Notes under the pieces: model-generated
Database searches by the model: none
What the model saw: the letters and a program-made list of their open reading frames with translations, nothing else
What the model was told of the DNA's origin: nothing
From: Hirundichthys speculiger
Lineage: Eukaryota > Chordata > Actinopteri > Beloniformes > Exocoetidae
Direction of reading: 5' to 3'
DNA length: 64,000 nucleotides
Assembly: GCA_018398805.1 (NCBI GenBank)
Contig: JAGFBZ010002127.1
Span: forward strand, 1-64,000
In this document: one piece after another, positions 12,295 to 24,600 of the stretch
Layout: each line of letters opens with the position of its first letter
Numbering within the stretch: position 1 is the stretch's first letter
Made by a program: the position numbers and the translations under genes

Positions 12295-15200
12295 CAGGCT
12301 TTCCGTTGTCCGGTAATTGCCGGACTTTATCCGGTAAAATATGCCGAAGTCCGGTATTTTATAATCTCTCCGGTCAAAATGTCCGGTGAAAATACTCCTC
12401 CCAAGCACAAATTCAGTTGTAATAAAATGGGTAATTTCCACATAATTTTATGAAAAAACATATACTTTTTTTTACGAATGAGTAGTGTGTGTGTATGTGT
12501 ATGTGTGAATGAATGAATGTAGCCTATATGTGGAAGGAAACTTTTTTTCTGCATGGAACGAAACTTGTCGCATTTGTTTCATTAAATCTGACAAACCACG
12601 CACCACAACAGAGAGGTCTTTGATATGGCGAAACAGGCAAATCTCAAAAGCTATTTTCTTAAACGAAAAAGCTCTAATGGCGAGGGTGATGATGAGTCTA
12701 CTTCTAAAAGGCTATCTGAAGAGGTGGAGACTACCACAGATGATGCTGTGGCCCCCGCTGAAAAGAAACCGAAATGTCGGGGGTTCAGACTTGAATGGAA
12801 AAACAAATATCCCTGGCTGAGGTGCGACATTATCGATGGATCCGAAAAAATGTTTTGCTCACACTGCGAGAAGTCGGGGGGGAAGAATGGATTCACCAAA
12901 GGATCAACAAACATGAGAATGTCATCTCTCGTTGAGCACAGTCAGTGCAATGATCATGTTTCGGCGGTCACTATCCGCACAGCGAGCAGCAATGAAAGGC
13001 CACTGTGAGAGGGCAAAAGAAACCTCAAACAAGAAGCTGTGCTCTTAGCTAAAAGTTGTATTTTACATGGCCAAAAATGACATCGCATGTCACCAGTATG
13101 AGGGATTGACTGAGCTACTTGGAGCAGTTAAGGCTCCAGATTTTGTGACAGGTGACGGCATTTACCGGCACAGCGGCCCCGTTAATGACATGGAAAAGGC
13201 ACTCGAAAGCGTTGTGATGAAGCAGCTGGATGAAAAGCTAAAGGGTAGTGACTTCATAGGAGTTATTATTGATGAGACGGTAAATATCACCGTAAACAAG
13301 AAGCTGATCATATACGTCAAAATGGAAGTACAAGGGAGAGCTGAGACACGTTTGCTGGGGAATTATGATGTGCACTCCGGGACTGCACAGTGTATATTTG
13401 ACAAACTGGTTGAAGTGCTCCGCGAGCGGGATGTGGAGCTTCCCCGCGTCATTGCCCTGGGCTCAGACGGAGCAAGTGTAATGATGGGAAAGCGTAATGG
13501 AGTTGGTGCTCTTCTGAAGAGAGAGAGTGCGTTTTCCATTCAGGTGCACTGTGTTGCACACCGAGTGGTGCTGGCCACGCAAGATGCGGCCAAATCTGTG
13601 GACCAGATAGGGGCCTACAAGCGCACAGTTGCTTCTGTGTACTCAGCCAGCAGGACCAATCGCCTCCGTCAACTGACAGCAGCGCTCAGCGATGAAGACA
13701 TGACAAGCCTGAAGCAGCCGTGCGCTGTCCGCTGGCTGTCCTTGCACAAGGCAGTGGAAAGTATCAAAAGTAACTGGCCTGCTTTAGTGATGGAGCTAAA
13801 TGAAGAGGCTGTGGGAGGAAATGCCCCAGCCCAAGGTATTCTTGGTCAAATCCAGCCATACAGCTTCATCGCCTTGACTCATACCCTGGCTGATGTGTTA
13901 CCTGTGATGACCAAACTGAATTTGGTTTTCCAAAAAGAAGATGTAAATCTTGCCACAATTAGACCAATGGTTCAAGCATCAGTTGCGGCACTAACACAGT
14001 TACGCGATGCCCCAGGTCCAGAAGAAGAGCGGTTTCAGGCGGATTGCCAAGACGACATGTACAGGGAAGTGAAAGTGACACATGCAAGTGACTGGGCCGT
14101 TCAGGCTTTCAAAAAAGCCAGAGCACACTATATCCAAAATCTAATAGATGCTTTACATGACCGATTCCCTGAAGATTCACTGGATCTACTTAACTGCCTT
14201 GATGTCCTTCTGAACCCCTCCCGATACCCAGGGACACAAAGTGGTGAGTAGAAGCAAATGTGATTTAATTTGTTGCATGTGGCATAGCGTCATTCTTAAA
14301 ATAATCATCATCATCATCATGAAATTATATTCATAATGTAGAAACTATATAGGGTTAGATGCTATAAAGGGCACTGTGGTATAGCCTACTGATAAAAAAG
14401 ATAACTCGAACATTTTACTGTATTTGACGTTTCATTAAAACATTCACTGATTAATTATCACTCACGTTCAGTGCTCCAGGAGTATGCTATAACAGCCATC
14501 CAAACCATCACTGATCACTTTGGAAAAGGAATGACCAGTGAGGACGAGTGGGCTCCAGCCACAGCCCCACTCATTGATGCCACAAGTGTGCGCAGAGATG
14601 ACGTCTCCGTCATGACAGCGCTCCGCGGTTATGGAGGCTTGAACTTTTCAACGGCCTGTGAAGTTCTCATCAGGGATTTTAGTGAAATCTACCCCGAGTG
14701 GGCTCAACTGGCCCAGATAGCCTGCGTGATCCCTGTCTCCAGTGTGCCAGCAGAGAGAGGTTTCTCTCTGCAGAACCTCATTAAAACAGCGCAGCGGAGT
14801 CGCCTGGGAGAGGACAAAGTCACAAGACTGATGCGCATTGCAAGTTGTGCAGAGACACTTGGAACGTTTGATTTTGATTCTGCAGCTGCTCACTTCAGTG
14901 CTGCGAAAATGCGCAAAAGTAAACTGTTATACACCGGATCTAGGTGAAGGGATTTCCCCTGTTTGTTTTCAGTTTTTATTCCGTTTTATTTCAAGTTGGC
15001 AGCATGGCCACGTTATTAAAATGTTATTTGCCACTCCAGATGTGTTTTTTATTTGTTTACAAATTGTTTTATCTTAGAGTATATAGGCCTTCCTCTTTAT
15101 GTTCATTCATGTGTCAGAAGAGCTCAAGCTTCTGCAATATTTATTTATTTTTCGAAGTTACGCTCGTGAGTCAATTGACGGGACTTATTTTATTTGAAAT

Positions 15201-15385
15201 AGTCTGTTTTTCAATAAAAATACTATTAAATGACTTGCATTGATATCGTACTACTGCATATGATTTATTTTTAACCTCAATAAATTCATATAGCCTATGT
15301 GACCGGAATTTCAAAGATTTGTCCGGTAAATTGAAAACCTGCCCGTCACATTGTCCAGTGCCAATTTTTTCTAGCGGAAACACTG
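12295..15385 (+). mobile_element. hAT DNA transposon, 3.1 kb, with TIRs and 8-bp target duplication
   Basis: The left end is CAGGCTTTCCG and the right end inverted is CAGTGTTTCCGCTAG. The flanks are CTCTGAGG (12287-12294) and CTATGAGG (15386-15393), an 8-bp duplication with one mismatch, as hAT elements make. TCCGG-rich subterminal repeats lie at both ends (12310-12385; 15300-15340). The interior carries a two-exon transposase gene and an AATAAA at 15213-15218. The element sits inside the dimerisation motif of the ZBED-like transposase on the opposite strand. Confidence 0.93.
12625..14947 (+). pseudogene. hAT transposase (ZNF862/TTF-type finger class), two lesions
   Basis: It would catalyse cut-and-paste transposition. 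Exon 1 starts MAKQANLKSYFLKRK (12625) and carries a finger-like segment (WKNKYPWLRC, FCSHCEKSG, VEHSQCNDHV). A TGA at 13006-13008 and one extra A in 13051-13054 break the frame just before MAKNDIACHQYEGL (13067). The core then stays open to 14243 and includes DFIGVIIDET, ALGSDGASVMMG and VHCVAHRVVLA, the RNase H-like region. The intron 14244-14471 has GTGAGT and CAG borders and joins in frame to VLQEYAITAIQ. Exon 2 ends with the hAT C-terminal dimerisation motif (IPVSSVPAERGFS, LMRIAS) and a TAG/TGA region at 14945. Only two lesions are evident, so the element decayed recently or the lesions are sequencing errors. Confidence 0.88.
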
Positions 15386-15755
15386 CTATGAGGGTGAACT
15401 GGTAGCTGGTATACATAGATACTTAGGAGCCACTTTACTCAGCCATGGAAAGTTAACAGCACCAGGTCAGTGGATCCTGTTCTCCATCAATAGTGGGAGT
15501 TATGAGGTAACGGTCCAGTTCTGCTTTGATGGTATCCTCAAACTGCACAGTAGAGGAGTGAACAGAGACAGCCTTACTCTTGAAAAAGCTGCCCAAAGAC
15601 TTGTTTCGCTTTCCTGTTGAGGTGGATGGTTCTTCTGCTGCTGCACTCTGGGGACTGGGATCTGTGGTGACAAGAGCCCCCTGCTCCTGTAAAACACAAA
15701 GATAAGATTTTGTTTGTAAACATTTAGAAATGCCAGTATAGTAAAAGTTGAATAG

Positions 15756-15824
15756 CAGGGCTGTAGTCAAGTCCATCAAAAACTGGACTCAAGTCCAAGT
15801 TCGGGCTAGAGAACTACAGCCCTG
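15756..15824. mobile_element. 69-bp hAT MITE inside an intron of the ZBED-like transposase
   Basis: Terminal inverted repeats CAGGGCTGTAGT (12 bp perfect). Flanks TTGAATAG (15748-15755) and TTGAATGG (15825-15832) match at 7 of 8 positions, the hAT target-duplication length. The interior has further self-complementarity (GGACTCAAGTCC). Confidence 0.88.
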
Positions 15825-17879
15825 TTGAATGGTATAGTAAATCGCTTGTATTGGTGTGACATTGTGTATTACTAAACAATAAAGAAACAGGACAGCTTAC
15901 CATTTGAGCCATCTGTGCCATTTCCATCTTCACTCTGTCTTTAATGTATGGCACATTCTCTTCACTGATGTAGTGCGTTTTGATCCTCGGATCAAGAAAT
16001 GTCCAGGAGCTCCTTTATCACTGGGTCATTATATTTGCCTTCAATGTAGTGCAGGGCTCTCAATTTGATCTCCTTGGTGAGATCCGTGTCCTGATCACTT
16101 TCAGCAAGTGTAGACATTCTTAGGAGATGGAGCACTGGCTTCAGGTATGACACGCTTTCATAGTCCTCACCTGACAGGGCTTCTATAAATTCCTGAAGAG
16201 GATTTAGGGCTCTGTTTATGGATTCCAGGACATCTGTGTCTTTCCAAGTGAGGGACCAGGTGCTGCGTCTTTGTCTTCAGTCAGAACCTGACACAGTGCC
16301 CTGCTCTGCTCCAACACCCTCTATCATTTTTTGCTGTGAGCCCCATCTTGTTGGACATTCAGTAATTAGAGAGTGCTCAGGTAAGTGCAATTCCTGCTGT
16401 GCCTGTTTCAGTGCAACCTTTTTCTTCCAACTGTGAGAAAAGACCCCAACCAGCTGCTTGCAGAGGCCTGTGGCCCGTTTGACTCTTTGGTCATTTTTAA
16501 CAGCGTTTTCTGGGGGGAAATAATTGGGGAAAAAAACAACATTAACTGAGCATCAAAGTCTCAAAAGTGATAAGGAAAAACAAATCTCATAGCAGCAGTA
16601 TACATAATATACTATTGATGACAATCTGTCGTCATTTTGTTTTTGCCCTGCCTCTTGGTGGTGTTAGCCATTGCATAGCATTCCATATAATGTTTAACTA
16701 GCCTTATGCTAGCAGTTTGTCAGGGAACAAGAGCCCCAACTGTGTTTCAGTTTAACGAAACTAAGCAACTTCGGGGAAACTAATTCAGATTGTTGATGGA
16801 CTTTATAGGACAGTGAGAGCAGAGTTCGATGAGAGCCCCAGAGCATGCAGACCCGGATACAGCGTAATTAACTCCATATGGATCAATTGACAAAAACACA
16901 CACACACAGTAATACGTTACTAGACTTATCTATTGCAAGATGCAGCCTGTGTCCAAAGCAGTGTGCAGTCTATTCCTTTGATTAAGTTCCATTGCGTTAA
17001 TCATATTTGTTGCATTGTCGGTTGTGATGCACGTCTGCGCCTCTTCTTTTAGACCCCAGCTAGACAGACACTCTCTCAGCCCCGTGGCAATATTCTCTCC
17101 GGTGTGGTCAGTCGGGAAGTATGATGTTTGCAGACAGCGTTTTTTCAACTCAAAGTTCTCATTTGCAAAATGCACCGTCAAACTGATGTATGGTTCAGTT
17201 GTTCTGCTTGACCACATGTCAGTGGTTGCCGCAGATAGTCCACATTTCCCAGCTCTTTCATCACTTTCACTCTGGATTCGTTATAGAGCTCGGGGATGGA
17301 AACCTGATTGGAATACATGCGGGAGGGCAGCACATATCTCTTATCCATTGTCCGAAGGAGACTTTCGAAGGACTCCTTCGTGACAGTGTTTATAGGTACC
17401 ATGTCTTTGGTAAGGTAACGCGTTATGGCAGCAGTTATCTCCTGGTGCCTTTGGCTGCTTTTTTCGTATGCCGCTACACTGGCGAAAGAAGCTGCAATCG
17501 TTGACTGTTTGGCAGTACTAGTAGTTTCACTTACTGACTTCTCTCTTGACTTCTTCGCCACGCACTCCTCCTGCAGGTTTACATGGTGGACTTTAAGGTG
17601 TCGGTACAAATTTGTCACGTTTCCACTCGACGTTGCAATTTTTGCACGACATGCTCTGCACAGCACAAATCCAAAATATTGCCAAATGACAGATGTGGTA
17701 TTTTTCTTGGGGTTTAAAACCCTTCGTTCTGCTACTTCTCCCGCTGCAGCCATACCTGAAATTGCACACTGCTATACTGACTGGAGTGGAAGAACACGTG
17801 ACTTGTTCACGAGGCAGAATGAAGCTTCGTGATTGGTAGCTGGCAGCGATTTTCAGTTTTTAAACGATAGATCGTTCAG

Positions 17880-20800
17880 CCTACCCTAGTATATACTGAT
17901 ACCTTTCAAGCGCATGTTTTAAACATGAGAATAAATCTAGCAGCACGTTCCGGATGTTGTTTTGGCAGCAACACATGAAATGAGGTTATTTGGACAGATT
18001 TGACAGGAATTAATGTAAATTGATATTACTGAGCGTTACAGGTTAGCATCAACTAAGACAGTCAAGTCAAAATGGCTCGAGCCTTCAAATAAACACCAAT
18101 GTGAATGCGTCACCTAGGTTTGTCCGGTTCTTCTTATACAGTCTATGGTCATCTCTTCAAGTTTGCCACTGAAAGCGTCTTTGTTTGGCTACAAATGAGC
18201 ATGAGAATAGTTGAGAAGTAAGGTGCTTTTACAATCTGATTTTTTTTTTTTAATCTGTGATGCAATAAATTTTCAGATTTATAGAATGTTAATTGAATCT
18301 CTAACAAAACAGTGGAGTTTAGTGGACACAAAAGCTCTTGTGGACTTTAATACTCTGAGACTCTTTCAAGTCTCGAAGTCTTGTCTTTCTTACAGAAGAA
18401 AAGTTGAGCATTTATTCTGCTGGCTTAACTCCAGAGATCCATGAAGGTCTGGAAGTTAACACCTCCAAATTGGCTTTTAGGATAAGAGTGATGGGGGGGA
18501 AATCAAGAGAGAGCACTGTATATCCTGTGGGTGTTGGCTGTAGGAAATGTGTGTGGATGGAAGTGGAGGTGGAAAAAGATACCACTGAGAAAAATAGTGC
18601 TGAATCGTTTCCTTGGTGGTGAAACGTCTCTCACTTTGGTGGTCAAAAACAGAAAATCAAGTGTGCGTGGTTATTTATTATTTCCACTCAGGATTTGCAT
18701 TTGTAACCACCTGCCACTTATCAAAGTCTGCAAAAGGGTGTGGCGGCAAGAAAGATGGAGAGAAATGTGAGATGTGAAATGTTCAGTTCAGATGGAAGGG
18801 CAGTTTTTAAGTAGCTGTTTACGCAGGACATCTGCAGTACTTTTATTTGCATAAGGTAACAGCTTGCAATAATTGCTTTCGCACATTAGAGACGAGAGCT
18901 TGTGCTCCTCTAATTCCATCACAGCAGAAATATCAAAAACCATCATAAAACACATGAGTTCAATGAATAGAAACAGTATTCTCCCATAATAATCTGGCAT
19001 GGCAGAGACTGATGAGCATTAAAGATGAAATGGAGCTGAGTTAATGGATTGTATTTAGTTCTGGTGGTGGTGGGGGAGGTTAGGTATTCAATTACCAAAG
19101 AATTGAATAAACTAACGTATTAGCTAGATGGATGCATTCATGATAGTTTAACCTGGGAGGGAAATGGATGTTTGGCAAATGTCAGGGTAATCCATCCAGT
19201 TATACTTAATTCAACACTTGGGAATCCACAAGGGATTGCTATATCCATTAGTGAAGTTGGAGAATCAGAGATGTTCGTTACAAATAAAGGTAGATATTTG
19301 AGAAGGAAGTGAATATTTTTGGCCCGCTTCTCTTACAAAAGTTGCCCCCCTGCTCCCTCCATTATCTGTGATCTGAAAGCAGAAAAGAGTGACGCGATAA
19401 AAATAAATCAGCTACATGAGAAAACAAGATGATTATCAAAAGTGCTTTTTTTTTCTAGACTGCCAACGTGAGTCCACAAATAATACCTGGCAAATGGATG
19501 GTTTTCACTCAACAGAACATTTCAGCTCAGAAAAAAAAAACAAACTTATCAAAAACACTTTGGAATTATAACCTGCCAGCTGCAGCTCCTTGAAGAAGCC
19601 GTGAAATGTGTTGAAATGGCTCAGGAGTGATATCTGAAGCCTTAGAGGAACGAGAGAGGAGCAGGTTCTCATATCAGTAACATTTCAGAGCTTGCCGTGT
19701 GTTTACGAGCAGAAATGTGCGCCGGGCGTGCGGCTATGTGTTTGAACCAATGCATTTTTCAAAACCCGGTCAAGTTCTCATAAACCCTTGGATTTTCGGG
19801 GATCATGGTGGAAGAAGAAGAAACTAAAAGGGGCTACTTGAGAGAAAAAGTCAGTAGAGATGTGAGCTGCATGCCATCTTTGGGGCATGCAGCTCACTGG
19901 AAATGCTCGAGATGTCCTGTTCGATGATATTTCTCCCCCGTTGTGCTCAGAAATGTAAACCTTCTGATCTCAGGAATAGTTTTAAATTAAGACCAGTCAA
20001 ACATTTTCTTTCAAAGAGTAACTCCGTACACAGACAAACAGGATCTTGACAAGGCAGGATACTGGAAAAATCTTGAGTTATTGTAGATTAAATGAGCTTT
20101 TTACCGGACATCAGTATTATTGGTGATCATTTTACAGAGTGACAGATTACAGTGGGTGATGTCACAAGGTTTTACAGACACATTTGTTGGAGCTTCCCAC
20201 AACCTGCTTTGGCATCATTTGCTGTTGTTGTAGTACTGAAAATATTCCCACCATCTGACAGCAACACATCAGCCTAGTGTCTGTGTAAAACCTTTATTAA
20301 TCACAAAATGAAGGGCGAAAAAAAGTTATTAGAGAGAGACAGACTGTGATTTTATTTTATTTTATTTTTGCATCTTCACACTCTTTTCTTAGCAGAAAGA
20401 AACTTGACAGCCAGGCAACAAAGAGGTTTGTGTGCTTTTGATGTTATCAGAAGGGGCTGCTTCAAGACGGTGTTTTCTAACCTCATAATCTCTTTTGTCT
20501 TAACCTAACCAATCTGTAACTGAAATCAGACAAAAGAGCAACTGACAGCAACAGATATTGGGATATAGGATGGAAATAATAGTAGATATCGGGTGTAACT
20601 GGGCTATAAAACCCCTACAGCCTTCATTTGTCCACTTCACATTGTTTCTTGGTCAACGTGTGAGATGCCTGGTCATGTGAACTAAGGTGGAAATAATGGC
20701 TGTGAAAGCATCCAAGGAGGAGATTCAAAGCTGGTTTATGATTGCAGATTTATTATGAATTATTTGTTGACTTAGTAAGAATAAAATCCCATCTTTAAAC

Positions 20801-22965
20801 TGTTCATTTATCAACCACAGCAGGTGTTTGTATGTAATCTATTGCAATAAAGTCTTTGGACGTTAATTTCATTTAAAGTGCAAAACAATCCAAAAGCATG
20901 TTTTTTGGTGTCACTGTGAAAAATTGTGCAGAGACAAATGAATTAAATAAATGAATAAAAAACATTTTTGGATGGGCCTGGGACATAAAAAGGTCTTGAA
21001 ACTTTCTGTTGGCTCCGATTCTGCTTTTCTGTCCATTTCCATCAAAATTTCCACATTTTTTTTCAGCTCCATCTCTCCATCTGTTGCTTTCTGCCGGTCT
21101 GTTTTAGCCTCCACCCCCCTCCATCTGCCTTAAAGGAGATTTTGCTAACAGGGTACTTGACAGGAGAGAAGTGAGCAGAGAGACTGCCCTTTTTCTCGCG
21201 AATAAGCTAGTCATCCAAGCCTAATTAAATATCACTTCTGAGTGCTCAAGTCTTTCTCTTTCCTGTCTCTGTGTCTCTCTCGCGCTGTCGTTGTTAAACT
21301 GGGTGCTTTTCCTCAGCTGCATTAACATTCCTTCCTCCTCCTGTCTCACCCGCTTTCTGTCTCACACACTCTCTATCCCCTTGTTCTCCGTCGTCGCCGT
21401 GGTCTCTTTACACTTAAATGAACCTTTCACTATAAAAATCACACAGGGACACAGTATCCAAGCACTTCTTTGAGTGTGTGAGATGGAAGAGGGAGGAATT
21501 TAGAGCACACGGATCTTTGGGTGAGTGTAAATGAGTCTGCGGGGTCAACGTAAGTCCTTGGCCATGTAATTGGGAATTAGAGACTTAAATAAGCTCTACT
21601 GTCCTCAGTTTATCATGAGCAACGGAGGAGATGAGATGGAACAGGTGAATGTTAAGGAACAGAATTAGAAATGTTTAAATATAAACTGTAAGGAATGTAA
21701 CATAAAGAAGGTCAAACAAGAGACACAAAGAGAAAAGCATTGGGATAATATGGGGAGAGAGAAAGGACATTTATGCATGTGGTTGAAATAAATTTCACTG
21801 TAAAAGTCTGCCATCCCCAAATCTGTTTCCCTCAGGATTCAACTTCAGGAGGCATCAAAGCTGGGCTCCATCCTAAAAGCCCAGATGGTTAATCAAACAC
21901 CATACGCCCTTCTCGTTGTTCAAGTTTGCTCTAACTGTGGTGGTATTGGTGAGGACCACCCAGCTAACTTGCCTCCAGGGCTGTAAATTAAGCTTCCTCA
22001 CTTATAAGTGTGACATACTACTGACAAGCTGTGTCCAGCAGGCGGACAGTGTGCTGTTCAGCTATCGAGTGTGGGCAGACAGAAATTAAATCATACAATT
22101 ACCAAGTGGTAGAGATAAGGAGAGGCAAAGCGAGCAGTTGGAAGTTAGCAGATGGAGGGGGCAAGAGCTGGAGTAAAGTCAAGTAAGAATATTATTTTTT
22201 TTTTTTTTTTTTAATCAGGTCTGTACCTGCATATATACATGCACAAAACTAATTTTCATTCCCATTTTTATATAAATGGATGCGGCTACTAGTCATTTAC
22301 ATTTGCAAAAAAAAAATAAATAACAAGTACTACAACTAAACAGACATAAGGAACAAGAGAGAAACTCAGTTTTATTGAATGTGAAACTAAACCTTTTGTC
22401 AGTGATTGAGAAAAGAAAATGTTTTTGTTCTCACTTCTGGTATCATCAATGGAAAGTTGACTATTGGACGGGGAAAAGTGGCAGAAGCAATCACCCACGT
22501 AAATTCAGAGCAAAGAGGACAAAATGTATATCAGCTGTAGGGAAACACCTGCTGTATCTTTAGCTGATGGATGTTTATCTTGTATATTGGGCCATATAGG
22601 CTTGTGTGGAGATGATCAAATGGAAAACACAAATGGACAGATGGAGCATGGTATGTTGCCTTATTTCTAACAGCCCTTGCACCTAAAGCAGCCTATGAGG
22701 GAGCCATCATCTGGTACCAGAAAATCAGAGCAGTCTTTGAACACTTGTTCTCATCTTAAAGTTTCAAAAGAATGGTTTTCCAACAGGAGTCCTGGAGCAT
22801 GAGCTTTCCTCACTGCTTCTATTTACATCACCCACAGTTAAATAGAAGTACACCACTACAACTGAGAAGAAACACATTAAGGGGGGAAAAAAAATCATCA
22901 TCATACTATCCTAGTCCGTGTCTGTTCTTTTTTTCTCTTTGCTTTTTTAAACTGGAGAAGCAGAA
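17880..22965. other. Long non-coding stretch, one perfect hairpin, no gene recognised
   Basis: Five kilobases without a supported exon. It contains poly-T at 22195-22212, a pyrimidine-rich patch near 21250-21400, and a 14-bp perfect stem at 19862-19897. Short open frames have no domain content. Confidence 0.5.
19862..19897. repeat. Short perfect inverted repeat
   Basis: GTGAGCTGCATGCC at 19862-19875 is the reverse complement of 19884-19897, with an 8-bp loop. No larger element could be drawn around it. Confidence 0.8.
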
Positions 22966-23384
22966 AAGTGCATTTACATTTAGTCATTAAGCAGATGCAT
23001 TTATTCAAAGAAACAACATTCAATTTTAGTATTGGAAAATATGTATATATATATATACTCATTAGGTGCCTTTAAAAAAATGTACATAAATGTCAGTGTA
23101 AAAGTAGGACATGTACAAGAGTGCAAAATAAATGCAGGTTAGGCATGTTAGGGCAATTGAAGGTGTTAAAAAAATGTGTTCTCAGGGGAGAAAAGTCTTC
23201 AAAAGATACTTTAAGGTATGAGGGACACCGCTGCCATGAGAGCATTTGGTATCCTTCCTGGTTGTTGAACTCCAAGTGAAAACAATCTGAATCAGCATTG
23301 TTCCAATGAGGAATGCAGTCTCTGAATTTAAACCTTCACTTTCTTTAGGGAAAGCACTAATGACTTGGGTTTGATCCAGACAGC

Positions 23385-23640
23385 CATCAGAATCAGAATC
23401 AGAATCAAATTTATTGTCGTCACTGAGCCAGCGTCCCAACACAGTGAAATGTGTCTTCCTAGTACACCGTCCAAGAGAAACATACAGAAACATACAGAAA
23501 TAAATACAGAAATATGGACAGGAGTCAACGGTGCTTGGATCAGTGCTATAAGAGCGCTTTTACCGTGTCAGAGAGCAGTATACTCAAGCACACAGATGCC
23601 CAAGTACACCACCCTCCGGCCAGGGCATTTTTAGCAGAAG
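23385..23640 (-). mobile_element. LINE 3' tail with (AATCAG)n
   Basis: Four tandem AGAATC units lead into AAATTTATTGTCGTCACTGA. This is the typical inverted 3' end of fish non-LTR elements whose tail is (GATTCT)n. Confidence 0.5.
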
Positions 23641-23662
23641 AGAATATGATCACATAGGGGAT

Positions 23663-23705
<43 letters not shown>
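23663..23705. repeat. Uninterrupted run of 43 G
   Basis: Homopolymer directly readable; followed by ATTTGG. It could fold as stacked G-quadruplexes on the plus strand. The length is likely uncertain in any assembly. Confidence 0.95.
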
Positions 23706-23706
<1 letters not shown>

Positions 23707-23907
23707 TTTGGATAGCAATGGGTTTTCTGTGGAATATTTGTGTGATTTTTTTACTGATTAAATACTGGAAATACCACTATGTTCTGGACCATCTGTAGGG
23801 ATTTCCTGCTGGGAGTCCTGCTGGAAGGACTGGGGAGACTCGTACCAGGAATTGGTATACAGATCCAGCCTGCCTTCATTATTTTCTTCTTTTGTAAAGT
23901 TCTCATG

Positions 23908-23910
<3 letters not shown>

Positions 23911-23948
<38 letters not shown>
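23911..23948. repeat. (GA)19 microsatellite
   Basis: Perfect dinucleotide run; accounts for the RERERE and SLSLSL frames here. Confidence 0.95.
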
Positions 23949-23953
<5 letters not shown>

Positions 23954-24600
23954 CATGTTCAGAATGTGACAAGTGGTTATCAGTCATTATATGTATGTTT
24001 CTTGATGTTTGTTACAAAATGGTTAAAAAAATGGGGGGGGGGTGTATTTTTATGTGTGATGTCATGCAGTTTGGACCAATGGACCAGGATGACCAATAAC
24101 TCAGTCTTAGAGACTTAGTTATGGTGGCATTCTCTTCATGCATGCGTACACGGAAGATAGATGAGCTGATGCTTATGGCTCATCTGGAAAAGAAGTTGGG
24201 TACAATTGGGTATCATCTGCATAGCAGTGATACGAGAAGCCGTGTGAGTAGATGACCAGCCTTACAGAGGTGGTAGATATGTATTGAAAAGAGAGGGTGG
24301 TCCCAGTACTAAGCCTGGGACACCCCAGTGTAGAATTGATGATACAAAGACATTTGTATCATCAGACATGACATTTTGAAAGACCGCCTAGTGATCTGTG
24401 ATTCATACTAAGAGTTTTTCTTGCCTAGGATGACCATCTAAAAGAGGACAATATGAAGGAAGCCATGGGTTATTGTCAAAATCTGCAGAAAGGTCTCGTA
24501 CGATATGTTGTCTCAGTGGAGACTCCACACTTAAAGTAATTTGGATCAAGGATTCGAAGAAGAAAGCCAAGACCTGTTAGGAAATCATGTTTGATACACT

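Larger units (their letters stand above)
12188..17753 (-). pseudogene. ZBED1-like hAT transposase, split by a second hAT element
   Basis: ATG at 17753. The N-terminus has a BED finger (SVIWQYFGFVLCRACRAKIA, then HLKVHH). A frameshift near 17225 precedes DMWSSRTTEPYISLTVHF; the core contains CITTDNATNM. A +2 indel falls in the LHCFGHRLHLA motif near 16955. Intron 16929-16510 has AT where the GT donor should be, with a good CCCCCCAG acceptor. The next part (HSWKKK, CPTRWGSQQKMIEGVLEQ) has further stops. Intron 15900-15687 has GTAAGC and TTTTACAG borders. Then comes GSFFK, ELDRYLITP and YLCIPATSSPS, where the 12295-15385 element interrupts. The reading resumes beyond it with ERLFSTSSNIVTC and MLVFMAKNL, stop at 12188-12190. 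It is a transposon gene, long inactive. The element's own termini were not found. Confidence 0.9.
22970..24600 (-). mobile_element. Long degenerate fish interspersed repeat, interrupted in the middle
   Basis: The left end (TTACATTTAGTCATTAAGCA followed by ATGCATTTATTC) is the well-known 'tttagtcatttagcagacgc' repeat edge of fish genomes. The part from about 24140 (GCATAGCAGTGATACGAGAA, GGGACACCCCAGTGT) matches my memory of the far part of the same type of long repeat. Between them lie a LINE-like tail, a G run and a GA run. Family assignment is from memory; extent is approximate. Confidence 0.5.

Noticed and set aside
17015..17832. Plus-strand frames of 104-135 codons
   Set aside because: They are antisense shadows of the ZBED-like transposase on the minus strand.
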